Notes: a model not told the origin generated them from the letters alone. A stretch of 19,575 nt of DNA from Candidatus Brocadia sp. (GCA_030837935.1 JAUQXU010000214.1:1-19575); one strand, 5' to 3'; numbered from the stretch's first letter, positions 7,669 to 16,650 are shown. Program-made: numbers and translations.

Positions 7669-10020
7669 ATGAACGCAAAGTTATCTAATTCAATAACAGA
7701 ACTGAAAGATCGTTATGGAATTATAGTCATTGGTTCAGGTTATGGTGGCTCAATAACTGCAGCGAGATTGGCAGCTGCAGGATATGAGGTTTGTCTTCTC
7801 GAAAGAGGTAAAGAGTGGATACCGGGCGAGTTTCCTGATGAAATAAATGAAGTAACTGCACAGTTTCGTTCAGATAGTAATCCATTAGGATTATATGACT
7901 ATCGTGTAACTGAGGACGTTGATGTTTTTGTGGGCTGTGGTCTTGGTGGGACATCTTTAATTAATGCGAACGTCATCTTTAAACCAGACGACGATGTCTT
8001 TAACAATCCCAGATGGCCAGATGAGATTCGTGAAGACCGGGATAACGGCAAACTTAACAAATATTATGAAAAAGTGAATGGCATGTTACAGGGTGCTGTA
8101 TACCCTGACAATCGTCCACCTTTGGGGAAAATAAAAGCCCATGAAAAATCAGCCAAAGACCGTCCTGGTAAATACTATAAACTGAATCTGGCAGTTAATT
8201 TTGAAAAATATGATAATGAACCCAATCATGTTGGTGTACATCAGAGGCCTTGCATTTTGTGTGGCGACTGCATGACCGGTTGTAACGTCCTGGCCAAAAA
8301 TACACTATACATGAATTATCTTCCTTTTGCGAAAAGTCAGGGAGCATTCATTATAACGGAAATGGAAGTCAACTACATGAGTAAAGCTGATGGCGGTGGT
8401 TATTTTGTCCATTGTACCTCTCATTCGGAGGACAAAAAATCCAGGTCTATCCATGCAAATGTTGTCATTATAGCTGCCGGTACTTTGGGTTCTACGCAGA
8501 TACTGTTGAATTCCCGTGATCGTGGTCTTGCGGTTTCTGATAAACTTGGGCATTATTTTTCCGGGAATGCGGACTCGTTTGGAGTAGGTTATAACAATGA
8601 TCAGAGAACTGATGTGCTCGGTTTTGGTAATATTCGGGATAACCGTTCGAAGATCCATGTCGGCCCCTTGATCCTCTCTGTTATCGATTACCGCAGTAAA
8701 GAACTGGATCTGAAAGACCGTTACATCATAGAAGAGGGTGATTTTCCTCGAGCCTTCGTAGACTTCACCCGGTACTCCATGCTAAAGATTAGTGCAGTTG
8801 CCGGCCATGATACCGATTTCAGTGTCATTGATGAGGCATCAGAAGCTGCACGGGTGGTGAGAGATATTGCACATTATGATGTAAAAGGCGCCCTGAACCA
8901 TTCAATGTTATATCTGGGAATAGGGCATGATAGCGCAGATGGTGTTATCGCCGTGGATCCTGATGGGAAGATACGTATTCACTGGGGTGCAGCGCCGTCC
9001 AAACCAATCTTTCAAAAGATTGATGACGAAATGAAACAACTAACGAAAGCGCTTGGAGGCACTTACATCAAGAATCCCAGGTGGACTCCCTTCTTTGGCC
9101 GGAATATAATTACGGTTCATCCGTTGGGAGGTTGTGCTATGGGCAAAAATGCTGATGCAGGCGTTGTTGATCACCGGGGGAGAGTTTTTGATCCAACACA
9201 AGATACAGCAGGCGCAGTTCATAATGGACTTTTTGTTGCCGATGGTTCAATGATTCCCACCTCGTTGGGAGTGAATCCGTTTTTTAATATCTCCGCTTTA
9301 TCTGAACGAATCGCTGACCTGATTGTTCAGGATACCACCATAAATAAGAAACCAAGGGAAGGTGCCCTCCCCCCCATGTCGACTATTTCACCTCTTATAG
9401 GTATCGAATTTACTACAGAGATGAATGGCTATTTCACAGAGACCGTGACAAATGCAAAAACACCCGAAGAGTATAATAAAGCTGAAAAGCGTGGAAAACA
9501 GGAAGGGAACGATATCAGCTTCAAACTAACGATATACATAGACAGCGTCGATAAATTTGTGATTGAACCCATGCATGATGCTCGTGCAGAAGGCCATATA
9601 AAGATGGGCAACATGAAATGCATGGTCGAACAAGGGAGGTTTAACTTGTTCATCAAAGACCCACAAATACATACGAAACGTATGCTCTTTTCATTACAGT
9701 TTTTCGGTGATGATGGCCAACCCTATTTGCTAGACGGCTATAAAGAGATTCGGGATGACCCTGATTTTGACATCTGGGAAATATGGAAAGATTATACAAC
9801 CCTTTTCATTACAATTTACAAAGGGCATACAATTCAAGACCCTGTATTAGGTCAAGGTATTATTCGTATACATTTAGACGATGTTACCAGGCAATTGGCC
9901 ACTATCCGGGTTCGTAATGCACCTGATGTCAAGACAGCGCTCAGTACTAAAAACAAATTTACGTCCTTTTTCTTTGGCGAATTATATGAAACATATGTGA
10001 AACATCTCTTATCCAGTTAG
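7669..10020 (+). CDS. GMC family FAD-dependent oxidoreductase with a four-cysteine motif and C-terminal extra domain
   Basis: Glucose-methanol-choline family flavoprotein, nearest in pattern to bacterial cholesterol oxidase-like members; it oxidises an alcohol group, substrate unknown. FAD binding: VIGSGYGGS at about 20-28, LLERG at 43-47, GCGLGGTSLINAN at 89-101 and a second dinucleotide segment, VVIIAAGTLGS, at 265-275. The C-terminal GMC blocks are ITVHPLGGCAMG (His484, candidate catalytic base) and LFVADGSMIPTSLGVNP/NISA (Asn535, Asn540). Cys195, 198, 201 and 205 form CxxCxxCxxxC in CILCGDCMTGC. From about residue 575 a further ~200-residue domain follows that I do not recognise. There is no signal peptide. 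A strong GGGAGGA lies 5 bases before the ATG. It starts 94 bases after the phosphoesterase gene, with no terminator seen between, so co-transcription is plausible. Confidence 0.9.
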   Translation: MNAKLSNSITELKDRYGIIVIGSGYGGSITAARLAAAGYEVCLLERGKEWIPGEFPDEINEVTAQFRSDSNPLGLYDYRVTEDVDVFVGCGLGGTSLINANVIFKPDDDVFNNPRWPDEIREDRDNGKLNKYYEKVNGMLQGAVYPDNRPPLGKIKAHEKSAKDRPGKYYKLNLAVNFEKYDNEPNHVGVHQRPCILCGDCMTGCNVLAKNTLYMNYLPFAKSQGAFIITEMEVNYMSKADGGGYFVHCTSHSEDKKSRSIHANVVIIAAGTLGSTQILLNSRDRGLAVSDKLGHYFSGNADSFGVGYNNDQRTDVLGFGNIRDNRSKIHVGPLILSVIDYRSKELDLKDRYIIEEGDFPRAFVDFTRYSMLKISAVAGHDTDFSVIDEASEAARVVRDIAHYDVKGALNHSMLYLGIGHDSADGVIAVDPDGKIRIHWGAAPSKPIFQKIDDEMKQLTKALGGTYIKNPRWTPFFGRNIITVHPLGGCAMGKNADAGVVDHRGRVFDPTQDTAGAVHNGLFVADGSMIPTSLGVNPFFNISALSERIADLIVQDTTINKKPREGALPPMSTISPLIGIEFTTEMNGYFTETVTNAKTPEEYNKAEKRGKQEGNDISFKLTIYIDSVDKFVIEPMHDARAEGHIKMGNMKCMVEQGRFNLFIKDPQIHTKRMLFSLQFFGDDGQPYLLDGYKEIRDDPDFDIWEIWKDYTTLFITIYKGHTIQDPVLGQGIIRIHLDDVTRQLATIRVRNAPDVKTALSTKNKFTSFFFGELYETYVKHLLSS

Positions 10021-10185
10021 CAAGCTTATGGGTGAGAGATGCTCCTGCTTTCGTGCACGTGGAGATAATGTCAAAAGAGACAACGAACAGGGAAGAGAAG
10101 CCCCTACATACAGCAGATTATCTGAAGTAACTTCTCCTTAAAAATCATTCATTTTATTGTAAATCTTTTTACCGTGGAGAGCACT

Positions 10186-12606
10186 ATGATCCGCATATTA
10201 TTAATCTCATGTATGTTTTTATCTGTTTTTATTGGATGCAAAAAATCAGGGATCGAAGTAAGTGAAGAAAAATCTGATGTAGCAAATATCGCAGCCAAGT
10301 TGAATCCCAGAGTGAAACGCAATAAGGATCGCCCCTGGGTCCTTTGGCAATGGTTTACGGGAACCCGCTATGATACCGCCGCACATCAATTAACTCAAGC
10401 TTTTGGTATCGCTGCCGCGTTAGGCGAGTTAGAAAAGTTCCGTATAAATCTTGTGGCCACGAATATGCACGATACCAATGGTGCATGGGGTGATCGGGGC
10501 CAGCAAACAGGAAACGAACGGCGGGTTGTCTGGCAGGCGATGCAGGATGGCTCGTCTTGCGGGGAAAGGAGCTTGAAAAATCCAGTCTACCGGGCACGAA
10601 CCCTCGATGGCCGCTGCAACGATTTTGATAACCCATTGATGGGCGCCGTCGGGCAACGATTTGGGCGGAATGTAACCATTGAGACCGCTAATAGATCTAT
10701 CATTGATTTCCATCGTAACGTGACTTCGTCGCAGGATGCGGGTGACCCTAATCCCCGCGTTATCAGTGAACGACTTTTAGTGAGAAAAGACCCCTTTAAC
10801 CATCACGCAGCGCCGTTTTTTAATCTTTGGGCCTCTGCCTGGATACAATTTATGACCCATGATTGGTTTTCTCATAACCGTGATGGATGGAACGACAATA
10901 GCAATACCTTTTCCGTTTCTGAAAGCAAATTGCAAAACTTAACGAAAGTCGGGCAAGAGGGTGGTTGGGAGGTGGCGCGAACTCCCCACGATGACCAAAA
11001 AGGTTTGGCTGGCTTAAAAAACATTCCGGTGGAAACATGGAAAAATACGGTGACCTTCTGGTGGGATGCCTCGCAGCTTTACGGGTGGGATCAGGAAACG
11101 CAAAAAAGGGTGATTGATCCCAAAGATAAAGCCAAGTTAAAAGTATCGGACGCTGGGCTACTTCCCTCTTACAGCGAAGTTGGACTTAATCCCCCAAAAG
11201 GCTTTGGTGACCAGGAAATATCAGCTTTTGCAGATAACTGGTGGATGGGCATTAGTTTGATGCACACCATGTTTTCTAAAGAGCATAACTATATCGTTGA
11301 TCAATTGCGGCAAAACGCTACCCCTCCAAGTGGGGCAGCAACATGGAGTGATGAGGAACTTTATGATACCGCAAGGTTGATCATCTCTGCATTACTAGCC
11401 AAAATTCATACCATTGAATGGACACCTCAACTTCTTTACAATCGACTGGGGGACATGGCAATGCATACCAATTGGCAGGGCTTGTTGGGCAGCCCCCAGG
11501 GGGATTCCTTATTTAAAGAGGAAATCATGCGCATAGCCAGGGAAGGCTCTAAGAAAGCTATCAACAACTTCACCGCTACACTGCAGGATTTTCGTAAAGA
11601 CGAGTTAGTCAGTCTGGCGGTAACTAAGACAGGTATCATGGGGATGCCAAGAGCGGAACACTTTGGGGTACCATTCACCTTAACGGAGGAGTTTACTTCT
11701 GTCTATCGACTCCATCCCACCATACCAGATTTTTTAGCAATGTATGATGCTGACGTCCTTTCTCAAGGTAAGGTGCGGAGATTTAGTGGTAAAGAGCTAG
11801 AAAGTAAAATACCGGGGATCAAAACTGTTCAGGATCAAATCGCCATCGTCGATACTGTTCGGGAAGGCTCGAAACGTTTTATACGGGGAATCGGGATCGA
11901 TAGCATCGCATTATCTTTTGGCCTTACCGGTTGTGGGCAGCTCACCCTCGAAAATTTTCCCCGTTTTATGACTGAACTTACGGTGCCTCAGGCACCCGGA
12001 GGTAAAATTGACCTTGCGGCAATGGATATTATTCGGGATCGGGAGCGTGGGATCCCGAGGTTCAATGAATTTCGCCGGCAACTGCAACTAAAACCTCTGA
12101 AGGATTTTACTGATTTTATTGACGAAGAGCTTGTGTGGGAAATTGAAAACAACAGATCGCGGGATTTCCGTAATAAACCCAATCTTACCGCTGATGAGCT
12201 TCAGGCAAAACAAGCAGAGCTGAAACGTCAGCAACGGCTGGTGGAAGAAATGCGCAAGGTTTATGACAGCGACATTGAAAAAGTAGACCTTCTGGTTGGT
12301 CTCCTCGCCGAGTTCTCACGGCCACATGGCTTTGTGATCAGTGAAACTCAGTTTCAGGTTTTTATTTTAAACGCTTCCCGAAGGTTGTTTAGCGACCGGT
12401 TTTTTACCGAACATTATCGACCAGAATTTTATACCCGGTGGGGATTCGATTATGTGAACACCACCAATATGGTGGATGTCATCAAACGGCAATTTCCAAA
12501 GCTTCGGCCAGCACTACGTGATGTTAAAAATCCCTTCGATTTGTGGGATCGTCAAAGATCTGATTTTGCCTTGGAGTATCAGAAAAGAGGGGACTTTTTA
12601 CAGTAA
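10186..12606 (+). CDS. Exported haem dioxygenase lipoprotein, fatty-acid alpha-dioxygenase-like (peroxidase-cyclooxygenase superfamily)
   Basis: An 806-residue animal-haem-peroxidase-fold protein. The start ATG at 10186 has GGAG 4 bases upstream; an in-frame GTG at 10174 has none. The N-terminus is a lipoprotein signal (MIRILLISCMFLSVFIG|C, Cys18). Motifs match plant alpha-dioxygenases (alpha-DOX), as I recall them: RTLDGRCNDFDNP, FGRN, SAWIQFMTHDWFSH with the distal His at 225, FWWDASQLYG, KEHNYIVDQL, LTEEFTSVYRLHPTIPD with Tyr507 and proximal His510, RDRERGIPRFNEFRR, and a C-terminal KVDLLVGLLAEF...SETQFQVFILNASRRL. Alpha-DOX adds O2 to the alpha carbon of fatty acids, giving 2-hydroperoxy acids. 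The Tyr and His in YRLHP occupy the positions of the radical Tyr and haem-ligand His of cyclooxygenases. Predicted location is a lipid-anchored periplasmic site. It follows the GMC gene by 165 bases and precedes the ThDP pair by 45. Substrate is inference. Confidence 0.85.
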   Translation: MIRILLISCMFLSVFIGCKKSGIEVSEEKSDVANIAAKLNPRVKRNKDRPWVLWQWFTGTRYDTAAHQLTQAFGIAAALGELEKFRINLVATNMHDTNGAWGDRGQQTGNERRVVWQAMQDGSSCGERSLKNPVYRARTLDGRCNDFDNPLMGAVGQRFGRNVTIETANRSIIDFHRNVTSSQDAGDPNPRVISERLLVRKDPFNHHAAPFFNLWASAWIQFMTHDWFSHNRDGWNDNSNTFSVSESKLQNLTKVGQEGGWEVARTPHDDQKGLAGLKNIPVETWKNTVTFWWDASQLYGWDQETQKRVIDPKDKAKLKVSDAGLLPSYSEVGLNPPKGFGDQEISAFADNWWMGISLMHTMFSKEHNYIVDQLRQNATPPSGAATWSDEELYDTARLIISALLAKIHTIEWTPQLLYNRLGDMAMHTNWQGLLGSPQGDSLFKEEIMRIAREGSKKAINNFTATLQDFRKDELVSLAVTKTGIMGMPRAEHFGVPFTLTEEFTSVYRLHPTIPDFLAMYDADVLSQGKVRRFSGKELESKIPGIKTVQDQIAIVDTVREGSKRFIRGIGIDSIALSFGLTGCGQLTLENFPRFMTELTVPQAPGGKIDLAAMDIIRDRERGIPRFNEFRRQLQLKPLKDFTDFIDEELVWEIENNRSRDFRNKPNLTADELQAKQAELKRQQRLVEEMRKVYDSDIEKVDLLVGLLAEFSRPHGFVISETQFQVFILNASRRLFSDRFFTEHYRPEFYTRWGFDYVNTTNMVDVIKRQFPKLRPALRDVKNPFDLWDRQRSDFALEYQKRGDFLQ

Positions 12607-12651
12607 TAGTGTGAAATAAATAGGTAATTTAAACTATTGGGAGATTTAAAC

Positions 12652-14514
12652 GTGGAAGATATTTCAGGTAATGAACTCATCGCGAGAAGTCTTGTTGCCA
12701 ATGGAATCAGTTATGTTTTTACTACATCTTCAGACAGACTTAGCCCTCTCAGAACATGTTTGGAAAAGAAAACGAATATACCTGTAATTATTGCGAGAAC
12801 TGAAGGGGCAGCGACCTTAATGGCAGATGGTTACATTAGGCGCTCCGGGAAGTTTGCCGTTGTATTAACTGATGACAATGGCAGATCATTATCGCAGATT
12901 TACGGAGTTGCAAATTCCTGGGCTGATAAGACCCCTTTGCTTTCTCTGTCAATTTGCAATGATGATGAAGTTGATTACAATAAAGGGTTCAACAGATACA
13001 GATTTGACCAAAATGCAGTGTATCATGAGGTTACCATTTGGAGGAAACGGATCAATTCACTTGAGAGTATTCCAGACACTATAAAGAAGGGAAAATTTGA
13101 GAGCACAAGGCATAAAAGAGGTCCGGTACATATCGATATACCATTCGGATTATTAGAGAAAACCGCCTCTTTTGACACTACCGTATTCTCACCACCATCT
13201 TCACCAATTACAAACGAAGCGAGACCTATAAGGCTGGCCGGAGATAAGCTTGGAATTGAAAAAGCAGCATCGAGTATTAAGGATGCAAAAAAACCTCTCA
13301 TTATTTGCGGGGGAGGAGTGAAGGTCTCTGAGGCCTATGAAGAGGTTCTCCGTTTTATCGAAGCGTTTAAGATTCCTGTTGCTACAACAATGGGTGGTTT
13401 CGGCTCGATACCTTCAGATCATGAGTATTGCCTTGGCGGGCCGGCCTATACAACGGGTGAAGCCTTTCACGTAGCTATCAAAGATGCCGACATTGTACTC
13501 GCGCTGGGAGTAAGCTTTTGTGGATTAGATGGATTTGGTCTTCCTCCTTTATGGTCTGATAAGATTAAATTTATTCATGTCAATATAGATCCGCTTCAGA
13601 TTGGTTTGAATGTATCTCCCGAGATATCAATACTGGGGGATGTCAAAACTGTTCTTAACCAACTAACAGAGCAATTGCGTTCTGAAGATTTTTGCGGAAA
13701 ACCTGCATGGAGGTCATGGGCAAAATATCTTTCTAATCTTAAAGAGGGTCGATACAAGAGACTTAACAAAATTATCAATAAAAAGTGGCCGGTTATACAA
13801 CAGGGAAAAGTCATACAGGAGCTGGGGAAAGTCATAAAGAGGGATGATCTGGTCTTGGTACTGGATGGAGGCAACACGCCGGTTTTTTTTGCTACGTATG
13901 CGCCTTCACTGGGACCACGGCAGTCCTTTTATCCATTTGGCATGGCCGCAATAGGTTGTGGGATACCTTATGCCATTGGGGTTCAACTGGCATCACCGGG
14001 GAAACGGGTTATGCTGATAAGTGGAGATGGGTCATTCCTGTACCATATCCAGGAACTCGAGACCATGTGCAGGCTAAACTTACCTATTATGATAATAATC
14101 TCCAATGATTCAGCATGGAATATGATCAGGGCTATGCAGTATTTCATGTTTGCAGGAAATTTTGTTGGTACTATGCTTCCTGACATTGATTACTCAAAAA
14201 TAGCCCGTGGATTTGGCTTGCCTGCAACACGGGTGGATAAGGTCGAGGACATACTACCCGCGTACGAAAAAGGGGTAAATGAAGGCAGAGCGGCGCTTAT
14301 TGATATTATAACTGACAAAAACAATTTTCCGGATTGTTTGGCGAGTTTCTCTCTTATTGAGTTTGATGGTTTACTGAAGCTTTTAAACCCGATTAAGGTA
14401 TTAAAGAGTTCATTATTGATAATGAAATTAGGATGGAGCAAGCTGTTCTTTAATCTTACCTATATCAGGAAAGCTTTATTGAGAGTTAACATAATGGCCA
14501 AATGGAGGTCTTAA
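12652..14514 (+). CDS. ThDP-dependent enzyme, acetolactate synthase/2-hydroxyacyl lyase-like, catalytically intact subunit
   Basis: A 620-residue member of the pyruvate oxidase/decarboxylase-type ThDP superfamily, which makes or breaks C-C bonds next to a carbonyl. The order is the usual one: Pyr domain with catalytic Glu51 (IARTEGAATLMADGY), a central domain (KPLIICGGGVKVSEA, then TTMGGFGSIPSDH), and a PP domain with GDGS at 458-461 and the metal ligand block ISNDSAWN (Asn485, Asp486). The reaction cannot be read from sequence; 2-hydroxyacyl-CoA lyases and acetolactate synthases share these motifs. After the normal end (about DIITDKNNF) a hydrophobic/basic tail of some 65 residues follows and may contact the membrane. 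Start: GTG at 12652 has GGGAG 8 bases upstream; an in-frame TTG at 12637 has a poor site. The stop codon is 2 bases before the next ThDP gene, indicating coupled synthesis. Confidence 0.85.
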   Translation: MEDISGNELIARSLVANGISYVFTTSSDRLSPLRTCLEKKTNIPVIIARTEGAATLMADGYIRRSGKFAVVLTDDNGRSLSQIYGVANSWADKTPLLSLSICNDDEVDYNKGFNRYRFDQNAVYHEVTIWRKRINSLESIPDTIKKGKFESTRHKRGPVHIDIPFGLLEKTASFDTTVFSPPSSPITNEARPIRLAGDKLGIEKAASSIKDAKKPLIICGGGVKVSEAYEEVLRFIEAFKIPVATTMGGFGSIPSDHEYCLGGPAYTTGEAFHVAIKDADIVLALGVSFCGLDGFGLPPLWSDKIKFIHVNIDPLQIGLNVSPEISILGDVKTVLNQLTEQLRSEDFCGKPAWRSWAKYLSNLKEGRYKRLNKIINKKWPVIQQGKVIQELGKVIKRDDLVLVLDGGNTPVFFATYAPSLGPRQSFYPFGMAAIGCGIPYAIGVQLASPGKRVMLISGDGSFLYHIQELETMCRLNLPIMIIISNDSAWNMIRAMQYFMFAGNFVGTMLPDIDYSKIARGFGLPATRVDKVEDILPAYEKGVNEGRAALIDIITDKNNFPDCLASFSLIEFDGLLKLLNPIKVLKSSLLIMKLGWSKLFFNLTYIRKALLRVNIMAKWRS

Positions 14515-14516
14515 AA

Positions 14517-16091
14517 ATGAAAATAATTACTGGGGGGGAATTGCTTTTAGACGTACTTGTTCAATGTGGAATCAAACATGTGTTTTCTATATCCGGAGAA
14601 CATATCGGCACAGTATATGATGCATTTGAAAAATTCCCGGAAATTAATTTAACTGTCCCACGCTGTGAAACTGCCGGAGCTATAATGGCGTCCGGCTATA
14701 CTGCTTCTACAGGATGCTCAAGCGTAGCAATGTCAACGGTAGGGGCCGGGGTCATATATGAAATTGCGGGGCTGTCAAAGGCGTGGTTTAATTATCTGCC
14801 CGTTCTGTCTATTGCCCCACAGCTTCAAACCTGGAAAATAAAACCTCATCAGGAAAACTTACAAGGTTGCAATCAGGATGAAATATTTTTCCCTATCACC
14901 AAATGGAATACCATCGTTTACACCTGGGAGAGAATACCTCAAATGATTTACAGGGCGTTCAGGGAGGCGTGGCAAGGTATACCAGGCCCGGTACATATCG
15001 ATATCCCTGTGGATGTATTGTTTAGATACAAGGTACTTACAAAAAAGAAAAGGCAGAGTATAATGCCTCCTGCTGAGAGGACGATGTATAGAGGTCCCAT
15101 AGCGGGAGATTCCTCTTATCTGAAAGAAGCTTGTGAAACGATCCAAAAGTCCGAAAGGCCTATTATTGTCTTAGGTCAGGGTTTTGGACGTCCCGGTCGA
15201 TATCAGGAGATGAAAGAGACCGCAAATAAACTGGGAATACCTGTTATAACTACAATACACAGTTCCGGAGTTTTTTGTGGCGATGATAATTGTTATGCTG
15301 GTGATGCTTCATTATTCATGAATTCAACATCAGGAATTGAATTGTTGAATAAGGCGGATCTTTTGATTATTGCAGGAATCGATCCTTATTCAGAACGTAT
15401 TCTTTCTGCGATGAAAAATTCTTCGCGTTTAAAGGGTATTATCCAGATAGAAATTGATCCGTCATCTTTTGCAGACAGCATTCCTAATCTTTGTCCCGTA
15501 CATGCAGATCCCGGGAGTAGTTTCTCCTATTTTGAACGAGAAGCGAAAACGAATAAAAACGCTTTCCGTACATGGAGGGATGATTTCTATAAAAATTGTG
15601 ACTTATTAGCAGGAGAGTTGTCAAAAGAGTCTAACGATGCAGGGAAAATATTTGCTTCACTTAAAAATATTTCTTCCGGCAATGATATCTTTATCGTTGA
15701 TGGAAAAGAGTTATCACTTGCGGCATCTTGTTTCTTTAGAAAGGCCATCTATAAAAATCTTTTTATCATGGATGACCGGGACATACCAGGGGCAGGACTT
15801 CCTTTTGCAATCGGTGCAGCTATTGGTAATCCAGATAATAACGTTGTTCTTATCTGTGATAAGAATTCACTTTTTTACCATATTAGGGAATTACAACCAG
15901 CCGTTTCAACGGGATTAGAGTTTACTATCATATGCGTGGATATGATAAATAAGGACAATAATGTTGCGGAGACGAGGTTGGTATTAGAAGGTATGGGCTG
16001 CCCTGCAAAGGAGATAGACCCCTTGTCAATAAAGAGGGATGATATAGTTAAGGCCAAAACCAAAACACCTGGTGCAATGATAATAATTTAA
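14517..16091 (+). CDS. ThDP-enzyme homologue with degenerate cofactor motif, probable partner subunit
   Basis: A 524-residue protein of the same family as the preceding gene. Its Pyr domain keeps the catalytic glutamate (Glu51 in RCETAGAIMASGY) and the central domain is normal (RPIIVLGQGFGRPGRY). In the PP domain the GDGS anchor is replaced. Aligning on the shared FYHI/LYHI block, SGDGSFLYHIQELE becomes CDKNSLFYHIRELQ, so the metal-binding Asp is Lys. The later ND pair is also lost (VDMINKD). Family knowledge: ThDP sites form between the Pyr domain of one subunit and the PP domain of another. I infer that this protein supplies a Pyr domain to its neighbour's intact PP domain, and that it cannot act alone. 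The ATG at 14517 has GGAGG 8 bases upstream, which sits inside the end of the previous gene; the gap is only 2 bases. An upstream in-frame ATG at 14502 would place the binding site inside the gene and is rejected. Confidence 0.82.
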   Translation: MKIITGGELLLDVLVQCGIKHVFSISGEHIGTVYDAFEKFPEINLTVPRCETAGAIMASGYTASTGCSSVAMSTVGAGVIYEIAGLSKAWFNYLPVLSIAPQLQTWKIKPHQENLQGCNQDEIFFPITKWNTIVYTWERIPQMIYRAFREAWQGIPGPVHIDIPVDVLFRYKVLTKKKRQSIMPPAERTMYRGPIAGDSSYLKEACETIQKSERPIIVLGQGFGRPGRYQEMKETANKLGIPVITTIHSSGVFCGDDNCYAGDASLFMNSTSGIELLNKADLLIIAGIDPYSERILSAMKNSSRLKGIIQIEIDPSSFADSIPNLCPVHADPGSSFSYFEREAKTNKNAFRTWRDDFYKNCDLLAGELSKESNDAGKIFASLKNISSGNDIFIVDGKELSLAASCFFRKAIYKNLFIMDDRDIPGAGLPFAIGAAIGNPDNNVVLICDKNSLFYHIRELQPAVSTGLEFTIICVDMINKDNNVAETRLVLEGMGCPAKEIDPLSIKRDDIVKAKTKTPGAMIII

Positions 16092-16224
16092 TATTCTACT
16101 ATGGTCATTTTAGAAATGCTTACAAATTCTGATTATAAAATCGAAACAAGCGTATTTTATAAACAATTGCGGTATTTTATGGTGTTAAAATCAGTAAATT
16201 GCTGGATTATTGTTACTTAGGAAA

Positions 16225-16577
16225 TGGAGGCGGCGGGAATTGAACCCGCGTCCCTAGACATTTCAGCATAGGCTTCTACGTACATAGTCTATTTTTTGCA
16301 TCTCGTCATCCAGAACCCCAATAGACAGGGTTTCCGATAACCAGCTAAGTTTAAGGGTTCATTCAGTCCCCACTTAGCAAAAGGACTGAACTAACCTGCT
16401 GATCGTCGTTTCATTAACCACGCAGGTAAGGCTAATGAAACGTGGCTGTTAATTAAGCAGCCATTGCCATTGGATATTCGGCATTTAAATCATTTTGCCA
16501 GGTTTTTTATGAGGCCGCCTGACAACCTCAATACGCCACCTATACCTCAACTTGTCCGGTCGAATCCTTTCGCCCCC
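16225..16577 (-). ncRNA. ssrA: Transfer-messenger RNA (tmRNA)
   Basis: One-piece tmRNA of 353 bases that rescues stalled ribosomes and tags their products. The 5' end is GGGGGCGAAAGGATTCGACC (16577-16558). The 3' end carries the T-arm GCGGGTTCAATTCCCGC and the strand CGCCTCC, which pairs with GGGGGCG to give a 7-bp acceptor stem with one G-U pair. The discriminator is A, and CCA is not encoded. The tag frame ends GCA ATG GCT GCT TAA (stop at 16455-16453). It reads WQNDLNAEYPMAMAA in frame, and the stop lies in the loop of the hairpin GGCTG/CAGCC, as in other tmRNAs. Complementary pseudoknot-like stretches follow. The resume codon is not clear (see findings). I see no terminator downstream. 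Confidence 0.95.
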
Positions 16578-16601
16578 TTATTATAAGAATTTAATGTTAA
16601 T

Positions 16602-16650
16602 GAATTTGAAAGCTGTGCTTGTATAGCGAAGCGGCTCATCGCTCTATATT
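16602..16650. repeat. Dispersed palindromic repeat (GTAGAGCGAAGAG type), copy 2
   Basis: Aligns without gaps to 2908-2956 at 42 of 49 positions, beginning GAATTTGAAAGCTGTG. The inverted repeat is weaker than in copy 1 because several substitutions are not compensated. It lies just upstream of ssrA on that gene's strand. Confidence 0.7.

Noticed and set aside
14502..14517. ATG at 14502 as start of the second ThDP gene
   Set aside because: The GGAGG ribosome binding site lies inside that extension and points to ATG 14517.
12652..16091. Naming the ThDP pair as acetolactate synthase large and small subunits (ilvBN)
   Set aside because: The second protein is a full-length ThDP homologue, not an ACT-domain small subunit, and no other branched-chain amino acid gene is present.
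16580..16585. TATAAT just upstream of ssrA on the minus strand
   Set aside because: It ends only 2 bases before the mature 5' end, too close for a -10 box of a precursor that must start further upstream.
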